64,000 nucleotides of DNA from Mucilaginibacter sp. JRF (GCF_015223065.1 NZ_JADFBY010000013.1:37617-101616), one strand, 5' to 3'; shown: positions 9,226-18,898, numbered from the stretch's first letter. Numbers and translations: made by a program. The notes: a model not told the origin generated them from the letters alone.

Positions 9226-12200
9226 TTAGTTTTTAAGTTTTAAGTTCAGGTTAAGACCATAAGTGCGGGTGAAAGGTAAGCTTGTACCTTCGATACCTGC
9301 ATAGTTAATAGTGTTTGAGAAACCTGACTCAGGGTCAATATTATCAGTATGCTTCATGATGGTCCACAAGTTACGAGCTACGAATGACACGTTGATGCCA
9401 CCGAATGGAGTGCGTGCCAAAGCTTTGCTCGGAATGTTGTAACCTAAAGTTACCTGACGAAGTTTGATAAAGCTGCCATCAAGCACGTTTAATGATGATA
9501 TACGGCGAGCTAACTCCTGGTAGTAAGTTTGCGCGTCAGGGCTTGCAGTATTTGCAGCACCACTTGCAGTTACACCATCAACAGTTACACCACCTTCACG
9601 ACCTTCAAGCGTCATTTGGTTCAAACCACGGAAGATACTGTAGTAGTTAGTTGCTGAAAGCACTTTGTTACCAAAGCGGTAATCAACCAGGAATGATAAA
9701 CTGAATTGTTTGTAGTTAAAGTTGTTATTGAAACCACCGTAAAGGTTTGGTAATGCTGAACCCATTGGGGTAAGCGCACCTTGTAGTGGAATACCGTTAG
9801 CGTCAACAATGATTTGGCCGCTTGCAGTACGCTGATAATCGTAAGCTAATATTTGCGGACCAGCTAAACCAACAACAAGCGCGGTGCTCGCGTTAAGCGG
9901 ACGGTAAGTACCGAAGTTAATGTTTGCGTTAGTTACACCATCTGTTTGAAGTATCTTGTTCTTAACATAAGTTAAGTTGAATGACGGAGTCCAGCTGAAT
10001 GATTCAGTACGAACCGGAGTACCGTGCAATTCTAACTCGATACCTCTGTTTTGAGTTGAACCTGTACCAATGTACCTGTTAGTGTAACCTGATGATTGGT
10101 CAATAGTACTGTTGATGATCTCGTTAGTTGTTTTACGTGAGAAAACAGACAAGTCGAAACCTAAACGGTCACCAAAGAATTTCATCTCTAAACCAGCCTC
10201 AAGCTCTTTCAGGGTGAAAGGTTTCAGGAACAAGTTTGGTAATTGAGAGCTGAAACCACCAGTAGGAGTACCATTGATAGCGTTGTTCACGTTATAGTAA
10301 ACCTGGTTAGTGTATGGGTTAGCCGCACCACTGCTTTGCGCGAATGATAAACGTACTTTACCAAAATCAACATTCTGCATTTTCCACAGATCAGAGAAGA
10401 TAAAGCTACCTGATACTGATGGCGTGAAGATACCACGACCTACCTCTGATGAGATACTGCTGTATGTATCGTAACGACCGGTAGTACCGATAACGATGTA
10501 ATCTTTAATTGAGAAATCTGCTGAGTAGTAAGCTGAGTTAACGTTTTGCTTAGTGTAAGCGTCAATTGGGTTGGCGTTACGGCTTGCAAAGTTTTTCAAG
10601 CTGTAGAAGTAAGGGATAATGAAACCACCGTTACCGCTGATGAATGTACCAGTGTAGCTGCTTTTACGGATGTTACCACCTACTGACATATCTACACGTA
10701 AGAAATCCTTAACAATGTCATGACGACCGTTGATCAAGATATCCGCGTTCAACTCATCTGTCTGATAGTTAGTTTGAGTCATGGTACCATTATCATTACG
10801 ATAAGCTGTTCCTGTTGGCTCAATGCCTATACGCTCGTCATTAATGTTATCATAACCTAAACGAGCCTGTGCTGATAACCAGTTAGTAAAGCTATATTTA
10901 GCAGTAACCGCTGATATTAAGCGTTTTCTGTAAACATTATTAACAAAGTTATTGGCTGCAAAGTATGGGTTAGTTACATAAACGTCATTTGTAAATGTTT
11001 GCTCTCTGCCTGATGCCAAAGTACCTGGTGAAAGGATGCTCTGATCCTGGTTTGGAGCCAGAAAGGTTACGTTGTTCGGGTTACCCGGACCATCGCTCAA
11101 GCCTGAACGGTTTTTACTTTTCTCGTAAACGTAGTTGGCCATTAACGATACCTCAAGTTTTGAAGTAACTGACTGCATACCGTTAAAGTTGAATGTTTTA
11201 CGATCAAGGTAGCTGTTAGGTACAATTGAGTTAGCGCGCATGTTTGAACCTGATAAGCGGAAGCTACCAGTTTCGCCACCGCCTGAGAATGTAGCAGTGT
11301 TAGTAGTTGTAGGCGCGGTACGGTAAAAATCAAGGTAATTGTTTACCGGTGAGTAAGCATAGCTGTTACCGTCAAACTGAATTACTTGCGAACCATCCAT
11401 TTTAGCACCCCAAGCTAAGTTACCTGAAGCTAATGCCCCATCAGCAGTAGTTGGTTTTAAACCATTTTGACCCTGACCGTATACATTTTGGAAGTCAGTA
11501 TTGTCAACCGGTTTATCTAATTGTACGTTGCTGTTTATTTCAACACCAAAGCCAGCATTCTTTTTACCGGTTTTAGTAGTGATCACAATTACACCACCGC
11601 TTGCACGTGTACCATATAGTGCAGATGCTGACTGGCCTTTAAGTACAGTGATGCTCTCGATATCATCAGGGTTGATGTTTGAGATACCATCACCATAATC
11701 GGCACCGCCCCACTCACCTGATGAACCACGTTGCGTGTTATCAATAGGCACACCATTAATAACGTATAATGGGCCGTTAGTTGAGAAGCTGGTTAAACCA
11801 CGTAATAAAACGCGGGCTGATGAACCCGGACCACCTGCTGACTGGCCAATGCTCACACCGGCAACACGGCCAGATAGTGATGACATAACGTTAGTTTCGC
11901 GGGCTTTGTTAAAGTTATCGCTGTTTACTGTAGTTACAGCGTAACCAAGGGTACGTTGTTCTTTTTTGATACCTAACGCTGTTACAACAACCTCTTTAAG
12001 GTCTGTTTGCGCTGGTTGTAAGGTTACGTTAATTACAGTTTTACCTGCAACCGCTACTTCTTGAGTAGTATAACCTATAAATGAGAAAACCAATGTACCG
12101 TTATCGGGCGCATTGATAGAGAATTTACCTGTAGCATCGGTAACTGTACCAGCGCTTGAGCCTTTAACGGCTACTGATACACCCGGAAGGGGAGCGCCGT

Positions 12201-12384
12201 TTTCGTCAACTACCTTACCGGTAACCGCTACTGGAGCTACTGCTTTAATTGATACCGGCGCCGCAACAACAGTGTTGTTAAAATTGGTAGCGGCCACGGC
12301 TAACATAGAGAACTTAAAAATTAATGAGGCTTTTTTTAGCCAGTACTTATCCCTTACACCCGATGGATGTTCAAAATATTTCAT
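9226..12384 (-). CDS. SusC/RagA-family TonB-linked outer-membrane transporter
   Basis: 1052 aa. After a long N-terminal signal region (cleavage near VVAAP, about residue 43) comes a carboxypeptidase-regulatory-like beta domain (about 53-130; GKVVDENGAPLPGVSV). A TonB plug follows (about 130-260) with LRGLTSFSTNGPLYVINGVP, and then a 22-strand barrel to the C-terminus, which ends in the alternating pattern LNLNLKLKN. It imports oligosaccharides across the outer membrane using TonB-ExbBD energy, working with the SusD protein encoded next. There is no STN domain, so it is not of the sigma/anti-sigma signalling type, and no FecR, ECF sigma factor or hybrid sensor is adjacent. Confidence 0.95.
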   Translation of the reverse strand: MKYFEHPSGVRDKYWLKKASLIFKFSMLAVAATNFNNTVVAAPVSIKAVAPVAVTGKVVDENGAPLPGVSVAVKGSSAGTVTDATGKFSINAPDNGTLVFSFIGYTTQEVAVAGKTVINVTLQPAQTDLKEVVVTALGIKKEQRTLGYAVTTVNSDNFNKARETNVMSSLSGRVAGVSIGQSAGGPGSSARVLLRGLTSFSTNGPLYVINGVPIDNTQRGSSGEWGGADYGDGISNINPDDIESITVLKGQSASALYGTRASGGVIVITTKTGKKNAGFGVEINSNVQLDKPVDNTDFQNVYGQGQNGLKPTTADGALASGNLAWGAKMDGSQVIQFDGNSYAYSPVNNYLDFYRTAPTTTNTATFSGGGETGSFRLSGSNMRANSIVPNSYLDRKTFNFNGMQSVTSKLEVSLMANYVYEKSKNRSGLSDGPGNPNNVTFLAPNQDQSILSPGTLASGREQTFTNDVYVTNPYFAANNFVNNVYRKRLISAVTAKYSFTNWLSAQARLGYDNINDERIGIEPTGTAYRNDNGTMTQTNYQTDELNADILINGRHDIVKDFLRVDMSVGGNIRKSSYTGTFISGNGGFIIPYFYSLKNFASRNANPIDAYTKQNVNSAYYSADFSIKDYIVIGTTGRYDTYSSISSEVGRGIFTPSVSGSFIFSDLWKMQNVDFGKVRLSFAQSSGAANPYTNQVYYNVNNAINGTPTGGFSSQLPNLFLKPFTLKELEAGLEMKFFGDRLGFDLSVFSRKTTNEIINSTIDQSSGYTNRYIGTGSTQNRGIELELHGTPVRTESFSWTPSFNLTYVKNKILQTDGVTNANINFGTYRPLNASTALVVGLAGPQILAYDYQRTASGQIIVDANGIPLQGALTPMGSALPNLYGGFNNNFNYKQFSLSFLVDYRFGNKVLSATNYYSIFRGLNQMTLEGREGGVTVDGVTASGAANTASPDAQTYYQELARRISSLNVLDGSFIKLRQVTLGYNIPSKALARTPFGGINVSFVARNLWTIMKHTDNIDPESGFSNTINYAGIEGTSLPFTRTYGLNLNLKLKN

Positions 12385-12464
12385 AATTTTACTCGGTTAA
12401 AGTGACTTGATTATGAGGCAATAACAGCTGCCACTGCGATTGCCGTTTGTTAATTAGTTTCTTG

Positions 12465-12498
12465 CAGGAATTATGAATAATAATTCCTGTTTTTTTTT
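12465..12498 (+). terminator. Terminator-like hairpin, plus-strand orientation, inside the susC leader region
   Basis: CAGGAATTA (12465-12473) pairs perfectly with TAATTCCTG (12481-12489) around a 7-nt loop, and nine T follow directly on the plus strand. It lies 80 bp before the susC start codon but points the opposite way to susC transcription. No plus-strand gene precedes it, so it would end a transcript antisense to the susC 5' end, or it may be only an AT-rich hairpin. The stem has only three G-C pairs. Confidence 0.45.
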
Positions 12499-13139
12499 GC
12501 GGAGTACCGTTTATCTCATATTGTTTTTTTGTTTAAAGGTTAATACTTAATTAATAAACATACATATCTTTTTTAGTGCTGTTAACCGATCTGCCGGTGA
12601 TATACCTGACCTGAATAAACTGCCCGTTAAAACAACAGACGCTATCCCGTTCAATACCGCAGACCATGATTTATATTGGATGAAAACTGGTGTAGATTGA
12701 TTATAAAAATCGATTGCAGAGCTTGCAAAAGCACAAGGGCGCACTGCTGCTATACAGGCATTTTGCTTTTGATTAGTAATGATGTACTGAGTAAAGTTTT
12801 TGTACATATTTTACGCGCTTACAATAGTTATTTTAAAAACGTTGAGGCAATTTAACATTAATGTTACATATCCAAAACAATTTTTAATTTTTTTTTATAA
12901 ACATTCTACAAAACATTTAAAAACTGTAATCTTGACATTACTTTTTAAATATTTTAATTATTCACTAATATATAGTTTATTATTTTATTTAAAAACAAGC
13001 CTTTAATGATTTGATTAAATAACAAAAAATTAAATTGTTACTTATCGATATCATAATATGATGCGTATCACAAAAAATATTGAATAAAAATTCAATAAAA
13101 CGTTTTACATTATGATTTGATGTATAAATCCGCTTGTTT

Positions 13140-13161
13140 AATTTATTTTATAAAATAAATT
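13140..13161. promoter_or_regulatory. 22-bp perfect palindrome upstream of the acyl-CoA synthetase gene
   Basis: An uninterrupted 22-bp palindrome made only of A and T (centre TATA at 13149-13152) directly precedes the -7 motif at 13162. It may be a regulator site or simply a consequence of the AT-rich composition. It ends 37 bp before the start codon. Confidence 0.35.
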
Positions 13162-13169
13162 TAGCTTTG
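13162..13169 (+). promoter_or_regulatory. Bacteroidota -7 promoter motif (TAGCTTTG) for the acyl-CoA synthetase gene
   Basis: A perfect match to TAnnTTTG, 29 bp before the ATG at 13199. The -33 element is weak (TTTA at 13137-13140). Transcription would begin near 13175, giving a leader of about 25 nt. Confidence 0.5.
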
Positions 13170-13198
13170 TCTTAACAACAACCAATTAGTCAACTTAA

Positions 13199-15115
13199 AT
13201 GAACTTTGACAGCAAATTAGCTACAGTACCCAGCCTGATACATAATATAATTAACAATATCCATCCGGCTACTCATCCCTTTTTAAGCCATAAAGTAAAA
13301 AACGAATGGGTGGATATATCATACAAAGAGGCTTTGGAGAAAATCAATGCCGTATCGGCCTGGTTACTGCACATCGGTATTAAAAAAGGCGACCATATTG
13401 CCCTGATGATAGAGAACGGGCCCGACTATATATATTATGATCAGGCACTACAGCAAATAGGCGCCGTTAACACCTCCATCTACCCTACCCTTAGCGAGGC
13501 GGATGTGGAGTATATATTAAATGATTCGCAGGCGCGCACAATATTAGTAGGTAATCCATTCCTTTTTCGTAAGACACAGAAGATAGCGAACAACTGCCCG
13601 GCGCTCATCCGCATTATACCTGCTTTTGATGATTTTGAGAAACACATCTCCGGTTCGGTATTGAACGCCGGCATCATCGGCTTTAAACAGATTATTGCTG
13701 AAGGCACCTCATTACTGAAGCAATATGAATCGGCTATTAAAATAGCGCGCGAGGCTATCCTACCGTCCGATCTTTCATGCCTTATATATACATCGGGCAC
13801 TACGGGCACGCCTAAAGGCGCCATGCTTACGCATTACAACTTAACAGCCAATGTTTGGGCCAGCCTGATGCAGATCACCGTGGTTGAAAAAACAGATGTA
13901 TTCCTGTCGTTCCTACCCTTGTCGCACGTATTTGAGCGTACTGCTACTTACCACATATGTTTGGCGGCGGGTTGTAAGATAGTATTCGCGCAAAGTCTTG
14001 ATCTGCTGGCTAAAAACATGGGCGAGGTAAAGCCAACCATCATGAACTGTGTACCCCGCCTGCTTGAACGCATACAGGACAGGGCCATGAAAACCGGCAC
14101 CGAAGCCGGAGGCATAAAAGCTAAGATATTTTTATGGGCACTTAACGTAGGGCGTAAATATCGCTACGCTGTTGAGGCAGGTAAGTCGCCTGGGTTGATA
14201 CTAAACAGCCAGAATAAGCTTGCCGACAAACTGGTATTCAGCAAGATAAAGGAGAAAACCGGGGGCCGATTAAAGTTCATGATATCGGGCGGTGGAGCAT
14301 TGCCTAAAAATGTGGGCGAATTTTTTGGCGACCTGGGCATCAAAGTTTTAGAAGGCTACGGCCTCACCGAAACATCGCCGGTAATGAGTGTTAACGAGCA
14401 GGACAGGCAAGTATACGGCACAGCGGGCAAGGTTATACCGGGCATTGAAGTAGCCATACAAAATATTGACACACAGAAAATATATACCATTCAGACACAC
14501 GAAAGCTTTAAGCCCGATTTTGAATCGGAAGAAGGGGAAATAATAGTACGTGGTCACTGCGTGATGAAGGGTTACTGGAACAAGCCGGAAGATACTGCCG
14601 CCGCTATTGATAAGGATGGATGGTTCCATACGGGCGATATCGGCAAATTCTTTAAAGGTAACATTCAGATAACCGACAGGCTGAAAAACATGCTGGTGAA
14701 CGCTTATGGCAAAAACGTGTACCCTACCCCTGTTGAAAACACTTATTTAAAAAGTCCGCGTATTGAGGGCGTATTTTTAATTGGCGACAGGCGCGAGTAT
14801 ATCACAGCTATCATTATCCCATCAAAAGATTCGTTGCAAACAAAGTTTGGCCTGCCCGAAAGCTTTTTTGAACAGGAGGATACTTTTATTGAAGATGCCG
14901 AGGTAGTAAAATGGATTGCTGAGGATATACGTAAATACTCAAACGAGCTGGCAAAATTCGAGCGTATCAAAAACTTTAAGGTAAAACGTAAGCCTTTCAG
15001 CATGGATGAAGGCGAGATAACCCCTACCATGAAAGCCAAACGCCGTGTTATTGAAAAGAAATACGCCCAGGCTATTGATGATCTGTACGCTGCCGAGGCC
15101 GACGATGCGCTGTAA
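13199..15115 (+). CDS. Long-chain fatty-acid-CoA ligase (AMP-forming acyl-CoA synthetase)
   Basis: 638 aa. Activates fatty acids to acyl-CoA through an acyl-adenylate for beta-oxidation or lipid synthesis; cytoplasmic or peripheral to the membrane. The AMP-binding signature YTSGTTGTPKG is at about 197-207. Further motifs are LEGYGLTETSP (about 383-393), GWFHTGDIG (about 475-483) and the hinge/C-terminal motif DRLKNMLVNAYGKNV carrying the catalytic-domain contacts. Length fits the long-chain FAA1-like branch found in Bacteroidota. It is a single gene with its own promoter-like motif. Its stop abuts the stop of the convergent OmpA-type gene with no base between them. Called by family; chain-length preference is not deducible. 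Confidence 0.9.
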   Translation: MNFDSKLATVPSLIHNIINNIHPATHPFLSHKVKNEWVDISYKEALEKINAVSAWLLHIGIKKGDHIALMIENGPDYIYYDQALQQIGAVNTSIYPTLSEADVEYILNDSQARTILVGNPFLFRKTQKIANNCPALIRIIPAFDDFEKHISGSVLNAGIIGFKQIIAEGTSLLKQYESAIKIAREAILPSDLSCLIYTSGTTGTPKGAMLTHYNLTANVWASLMQITVVEKTDVFLSFLPLSHVFERTATYHICLAAGCKIVFAQSLDLLAKNMGEVKPTIMNCVPRLLERIQDRAMKTGTEAGGIKAKIFLWALNVGRKYRYAVEAGKSPGLILNSQNKLADKLVFSKIKEKTGGRLKFMISGGGALPKNVGEFFGDLGIKVLEGYGLTETSPVMSVNEQDRQVYGTAGKVIPGIEVAIQNIDTQKIYTIQTHESFKPDFESEEGEIIVRGHCVMKGYWNKPEDTAAAIDKDGWFHTGDIGKFFKGNIQITDRLKNMLVNAYGKNVYPTPVENTYLKSPRIEGVFLIGDRREYITAIIIPSKDSLQTKFGLPESFFEQEDTFIEDAEVVKWIAEDIRKYSNELAKFERIKNFKVKRKPFSMDEGEITPTMKAKRRVIEKKYAQAIDDLYAAEADDAL

Positions 15116-17017
15116 TTATTGAGCCACGATCTTGAATTCGGTGCGCCGGTTTAGCTGGCGGCCGTTTTCGGTATTATTATCAGCAATGGGTTGGGTTTCG
15201 CCATAACCTTTGTATACTAATCGCCCGGCTGGTACTTTATCTTTAATAAGATAATTATATACCTCTTTAGCCCGGTTTTCTGACAGCACCTTGTTCAGAT
15301 CATCATTACCCATGTTATCCGTATGGCCTGATATTTCTATCCGCACCGTAGGGTTCTCATTCATAAATTGTATCAGCTTAGCCAGCTCCGCCTTTGATTC
15401 GGGCTTAAGGTTATATTTATTGGTATCGAAAAAGATATTGCGCAACACCACCTTTTTGCCCACCTCAATGGGCGATAGCTCCACCTCTATATTAAACGGC
15501 GATTTAGGCACCTGCCCAACCAGCGAAAAGTTCTCCGAATAAAACAGGTAACCGCTGCGCGAAATGTTCAACCCGTAATTTTTACCCGATGTAAGCGTAG
15601 CTAAAAAGCCGCCATCGTGTTCGCCGCTGTAATCCCGGTATACATCGCGGTTGCGTTCCAGGTCTATGATCTCGATATCAGCCTCGAGGGGTTGTTTGGT
15701 TTTTGCATCAATAACCTTACCTTTTACGTAGGTTACCAGTTTTGGCCTGGCCTTTTGCGGCATTTCAAACATATATATATCAAACCCGCCGCTGCCCTGT
15801 AATTTGTTCGACGAAAAGAAAGCGTAATTGCCTTGCGCGGTCAATGTGAGCCCATTCTCATCACCGCTTGAGTTAATGGGATAACCCAAATTTTCGGGCT
15901 TTTGCCATTTTCCATTCGCATCAAGCCTGCTCACAAACAGATCCTTATTACCCAAACCCGGCCAGCCGTTCGAGCAAAAATACAGCGTATTATCATCAGG
16001 ATGGATAAATGGTGATTGCTCATCGTAAGGCGTGTTGATGCTTGGGCCAAGGTTTTCGGGTTCTGTCCAGCCATTATCGGTTAGGTTGGTTTTCCAGATG
16101 TCGTATCCTCCCAAACCACCGGCCTTGTTACTCACAAAATATAGCGTACGTCCATCGGCGCTTATTGAGGGTTGCGACTCCCAGGCACCTGTATTTACCG
16201 GCGGGTTTATACCTACAGGCTTGCCCCAATCATCCCCATGTTTTTGTGCAATATAAATATCACACTTACCACGCCCATCGGGGCGGTTACAGCCTGTAAA
16301 AAACAGGTAATGCCCGTCCTGAGATATGGATTGCGCGCCCTCATTATAGTTTGGCGTATTAATATTGCTGCTTAAATAAGTCGCGGCCTGCCATTTGCCG
16401 TCCTTTTTTTCACTCTTATAAAAATCTTCGTTGTCGTTTATCTTGCGGGTAAATATCAGGGTACTTTCATCGGCGGTAGCCACGGGCATATACTCATCAT
16501 CGGCAGAGTTTACGCCGGTGCCAATATTCATCGGCTTAAAGGCAACCGGATTTTTTATAGCCTCGACAGAAAAATCACAATCACCTATCAGCTTTTGGGC
16601 ATAGGCCATATTTTGCAGGGTGATGTTATTGAATGTAAGATACTTTTGCAGATGCTGCTTAGCCTGAACATATTGAGCCTCTGATACTTCTATCTCGCCC
16701 AGCTTAAGGTAAACCGCACGGTTAAAGTCGGCATTAAGGGTAATGGCTTTACGGTAATGCTCAATAGCGGCTTTATGATCGCGCTTGCGGCGTGAAAGAT
16801 CGGCCAGTTGAATGTGGGCTTCAACAAATTTACTATCCTCGGCAATGGCTTTATTGAGTTCCACAATCGCCTCGTCAAACAAGCGTTCGTCCATCAATCG
16901 GTTGGCCTCGGCAAAATGGCTAATGGCTTGTTTATCCGTGCTGGTGTATTGACCGTTTTGCGCAAAAGCGGTAATAGTTGCGAAAAATAGCAAGAACAGT
17001 AGAGAAATAAATCGCAT
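15116..17017 (-). CDS. OmpA-family protein with TPR and PD40 propeller repeats
   Basis: 633 aa with signal peptide (cleavage near AFAQ, residue 20). Domain order: TPR repeats (about 25-150), WD40-like PD40 beta-propeller repeats (about 165-420) with repeated YFxSN/G elements, a carboxypeptidase-regulatory-like beta domain (about 430-510), and a C-terminal OmpA/Pal peptidoglycan-binding domain (about 515-633) with ISGHTDNMGND and LSENRAKEVYNYL. The Asp and Arg that contact diaminopimelate are present in these motifs. It is expected to tether an outer-membrane or envelope complex to peptidoglycan, an architecture related to PorE of the gliding and secretion apparatus. It follows queE by 38 bp on the same strand, perhaps in one transcript. 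Confidence 0.9.
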   Translation of the reverse strand: MRFISLLFLLFFATITAFAQNGQYTSTDKQAISHFAEANRLMDERLFDEAIVELNKAIAEDSKFVEAHIQLADLSRRKRDHKAAIEHYRKAITLNADFNRAVYLKLGEIEVSEAQYVQAKQHLQKYLTFNNITLQNMAYAQKLIGDCDFSVEAIKNPVAFKPMNIGTGVNSADDEYMPVATADESTLIFTRKINDNEDFYKSEKKDGKWQAATYLSSNINTPNYNEGAQSISQDGHYLFFTGCNRPDGRGKCDIYIAQKHGDDWGKPVGINPPVNTGAWESQPSISADGRTLYFVSNKAGGLGGYDIWKTNLTDNGWTEPENLGPSINTPYDEQSPFIHPDDNTLYFCSNGWPGLGNKDLFVSRLDANGKWQKPENLGYPINSSGDENGLTLTAQGNYAFFSSNKLQGSGGFDIYMFEMPQKARPKLVTYVKGKVIDAKTKQPLEADIEIIDLERNRDVYRDYSGEHDGGFLATLTSGKNYGLNISRSGYLFYSENFSLVGQVPKSPFNIEVELSPIEVGKKVVLRNIFFDTNKYNLKPESKAELAKLIQFMNENPTVRIEISGHTDNMGNDDLNKVLSENRAKEVYNYLIKDKVPAGRLVYKGYGETQPIADNNTENGRQLNRRTEFKIVAQ

Positions 17018-17055
17018 AGGGTTACAATACGGTTATATAACCCAAGTTACAACAA

Positions 17056-17679
17056 TCAGGGAATATTTAAAAACTTGTGCGTTTGTAGTGAAATTTCCCA
17101 CTTCGGATTGCTCATTACATAATCAACAATCAATGGGGTCATCTCCTTTGCGCGCGACCACTCGGGCTGCAAGAACAGCTTACAATCGGGCGATACGGTT
17201 AACGCGTTTTTCTCGGCGAACTCAAAGTCGGATTTATTGAAGATGATCACCTTCAGCTCATCGGCCATAGTGGCAACATCAGGCGATGGTGCTTTGAATT
17301 TTTTTGGCGACAGGCATATCCAATCCCACTTGCCCGATAGCGGGTAAGCGCCCGATGTTTCAATAAAGGTACGTATGCCGCTGGCCTGCAATTGCGCGGT
17401 AAGGTAATCAAGGTTGTAGATCAACGGCTCGCCACCGGTTACCACCACATTTTTTGCCGGATGTTTTGAGGCATGTTCAACTAAGGTATCGGCAGCGGTA
17501 AGGGCATGCAGTTCGGCATCCCAGCTCTCCTTAACATCGCACCAATGGCAGCCCACATCGCAGCCGCCCAGGCGGATAAAATATGCAGCCTTACCGGTAT
17601 TGTATCCCTCTCCCTGTATCGTGTAAAATTCTTCCATTAATGGAAGCAATGTGCCGTCGTCCGGAATTTGATGTGCCAT
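17056..17679 (-). CDS. queE: 7-carboxy-7-deazaguanine synthase (radical SAM)
   Basis: 207 aa. Converts 6-carboxytetrahydropterin to 7-carboxy-7-deazaguanine in queuosine (or preQ0) biosynthesis. The N-terminus carries EEFYTIQGEGYNTGKAA, the family hallmark, then the iron-sulfur motif GGCDVGCHWCD with Cys40, Cys44 and Cys47. TGGEP follows at about 111. An upstream TTG at 17694 would add five residues, but a perfect -7 promoter motif overlaps that codon, so I choose the ATG at 17679. No other queuosine genes are nearby. Confidence 0.92.
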   Translation of the reverse strand: MAHQIPDDGTLLPLMEEFYTIQGEGYNTGKAAYFIRLGGCDVGCHWCDVKESWDAELHALTAADTLVEHASKHPAKNVVVTGGEPLIYNLDYLTAQLQASGIRTFIETSGAYPLSGKWDWICLSPKKFKAPSPDVATMADELKVIIFNKSDFEFAEKNALTVSPDCKLFLQPEWSRAKEMTPLIVDYVMSNPKWEISLQTHKFLNIP

Positions 17680-17691
17680 AGTAATAATCGG

Positions 17692-17699
17692 CAAATATA
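17692..17699 (-). promoter_or_regulatory. -7 promoter motif (TATATTTG) for queE
   Basis: A perfect TAnnTTTG on the minus strand, 12 bp upstream of the queE ATG at 17679. No clear -33 TTTG was found. It argues against the alternative TTG start at 17694, which it overlaps. Confidence 0.45.
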
Positions 17700-17777
17700 C
17701 ACATTAGCGAATTAAGCCATTTTACCTGCTTTTTTTATTTTATTGAATATTAGTTATTTTACTTTAAATTTACCTTA

Positions 17778-18542
17778 ATGAAAAAACTTTACCTGCCTAT
17801 CACCCTCATAACCATGCTCTTGCTATCATCATGCGTTGATATTGAGGAGCGTTACAGTTTTGCTGCGGATGGATCGTGCAAGGTAGTTTATGGTTTTGAC
17901 ATGAGCCGGGCCATATCTGTACTGCAAAACCTCATGACCGACTCGTTGCGGACCACCCCGCAATTCGCCATGAAAAAGGATACAGTGCTCAACTTTTACA
18001 GCGCCATACCCGACAGCATTCAGCACAGCATGACAGCCGAGGATATCAAACTGGCGCAAACCAGCGACCTGGCAGTTAAAATGGATCTGCAAAAAAGCCT
18101 GATGCGGGTAAGGGTTAGCCATTACGCCAAAAACACTGCCGACCTGGAATATTATCTGAAAAACATATCTAAAATATCGCAAAGCAGCCAGCTAAGCGCG
18201 CTAACCAAAGGGCAAAGCCGTAATACCGAGGCTGATTCAAAATCATTGATCGGTAGCCAGGATTATTATACTTACGAGATAACGCCAACCCGTTTCCGCA
18301 GGATAGTGGATAAGATAAAATTCAACGCGTTTTTAAAGCGCACACAATCAACCCTGGTAATGGCTAAGGCTATGCTTATTGATATGCCTTACAAAGTTGT
18401 GCTTAACTTTGCCAAACCGGTAAAAAAGGTAAACAACCCCAAGGCAGTACTATCAGCAGACAGGCGCAGCGTTACCTTGGTTACCGATATGGACGAAATT
18501 ATACGCAACCCTGCCGTAATGAACTTGCAGGTTGATTTTTAA
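17778..18542 (+). CDS. Uncharacterised lipoprotein
   Basis: 254 aa. A lipoprotein signal ends at LSSC, with Cys19 as the lipid anchor. The mature part begins VDIEERYSFAADGSCKVVYGFDMS, a pattern seen in small envelope lipoproteins of this phylum with an alternating beta-rich N-terminus. The middle is helical and the C-terminus returns to beta strands (SVTLVTDMDEI). I recognise no enzyme motif and do not assign a function. Its stop is 2 bp before the start of the Rieske protein gene, so the two are almost certainly co-transcribed. Confidence 0.8.
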   Translation: MKKLYLPITLITMLLLSSCVDIEERYSFAADGSCKVVYGFDMSRAISVLQNLMTDSLRTTPQFAMKKDTVLNFYSAIPDSIQHSMTAEDIKLAQTSDLAVKMDLQKSLMRVRVSHYAKNTADLEYYLKNISKISQSSQLSALTKGQSRNTEADSKSLIGSQDYYTYEITPTRFRRIVDKIKFNAFLKRTQSTLVMAKAMLIDMPYKVVLNFAKPVKKVNNPKAVLSADRRSVTLVTDMDEIIRNPAVMNLQVDF

Positions 18543-18544
18543 GC

Positions 18545-18898
18545 ATGAAGTGGTTTAAAGTTGATGATATAAACCCTACCGACACATTCATCAAAAAAAT
18601 AAAGGCCGATGGCAAAAATATTTGTGTTGTGGGGTATGAGGGTAATATATACGCCTTAGCCGCACGATGCCCGCACGCGGGCGAAGATTTGAGCCGTGGC
18701 TGGTGTAAGGATGGTAAGCTGGTATGCCCTGTGCACCGCTTCTCCTACTCGCTCGAAAATGGGCGCGGCAGCACCGGGCAAGGCGACTATGTGCGCACCT
18801 ATCCTGTTAAAATATCAAACGGAAATATATCTGTGGGCGTGAGTTCTTTCTGGCAAAAGATCAAAGGCTTATTCGGTCCTGATGATTCACTTTTTTGA
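18545..18898 (+). CDS. Rieske [2Fe-2S] ferredoxin-like protein
   Basis: 117 aa, soluble, with no signal peptide. The Rieske cluster ligands are all present: Cys42 and His44 in RCPHAGEDLS, then Cys61 and His64 in CPVHRFSY. Size and motif spacing resemble the NirD-like small subunit or dioxygenase ferredoxins, which hand electrons to a partner oxidoreductase. No partner oxygenase or reductase gene is adjacent, so the electron acceptor is unknown. The last 38 bp overlap the 3' end of rsmD, which is read from the opposite strand. Confidence 0.88.
   Translation: MKWFKVDDINPTDTFIKKIKADGKNICVVGYEGNIYALAARCPHAGEDLSRGWCKDGKLVCPVHRFSYSLENGRGSTGQGDYVRTYPVKISNGNISVGVSSFWQKIKGLFGPDDSLF

Larger units (their letters stand above)
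12385..13198. other. Divergent AT-rich intergenic region between susC and the acyl-CoA synthetase gene
   Basis: 814 bp with no convincing gene. The half nearest susC holds a hairpin with a T-run on the plus strand (12465-12498). The half nearest the synthetase gene (about 12800-13198) is extremely AT-rich and carries a 22-bp perfect palindrome and a -7 promoter motif just before the gene. I found no perfect TAnnTTTG for susC on the minus strand; its promoter may lie further upstream or be non-canonical. Confidence 0.7.

Noticed and set aside
12547..12807. 86-aa minus-strand ORF upstream of susC
   Set aside because: No signal peptide, domain or coding-like composition; lies in an AT-rich divergent promoter region with no start context. 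Treated as non-coding.
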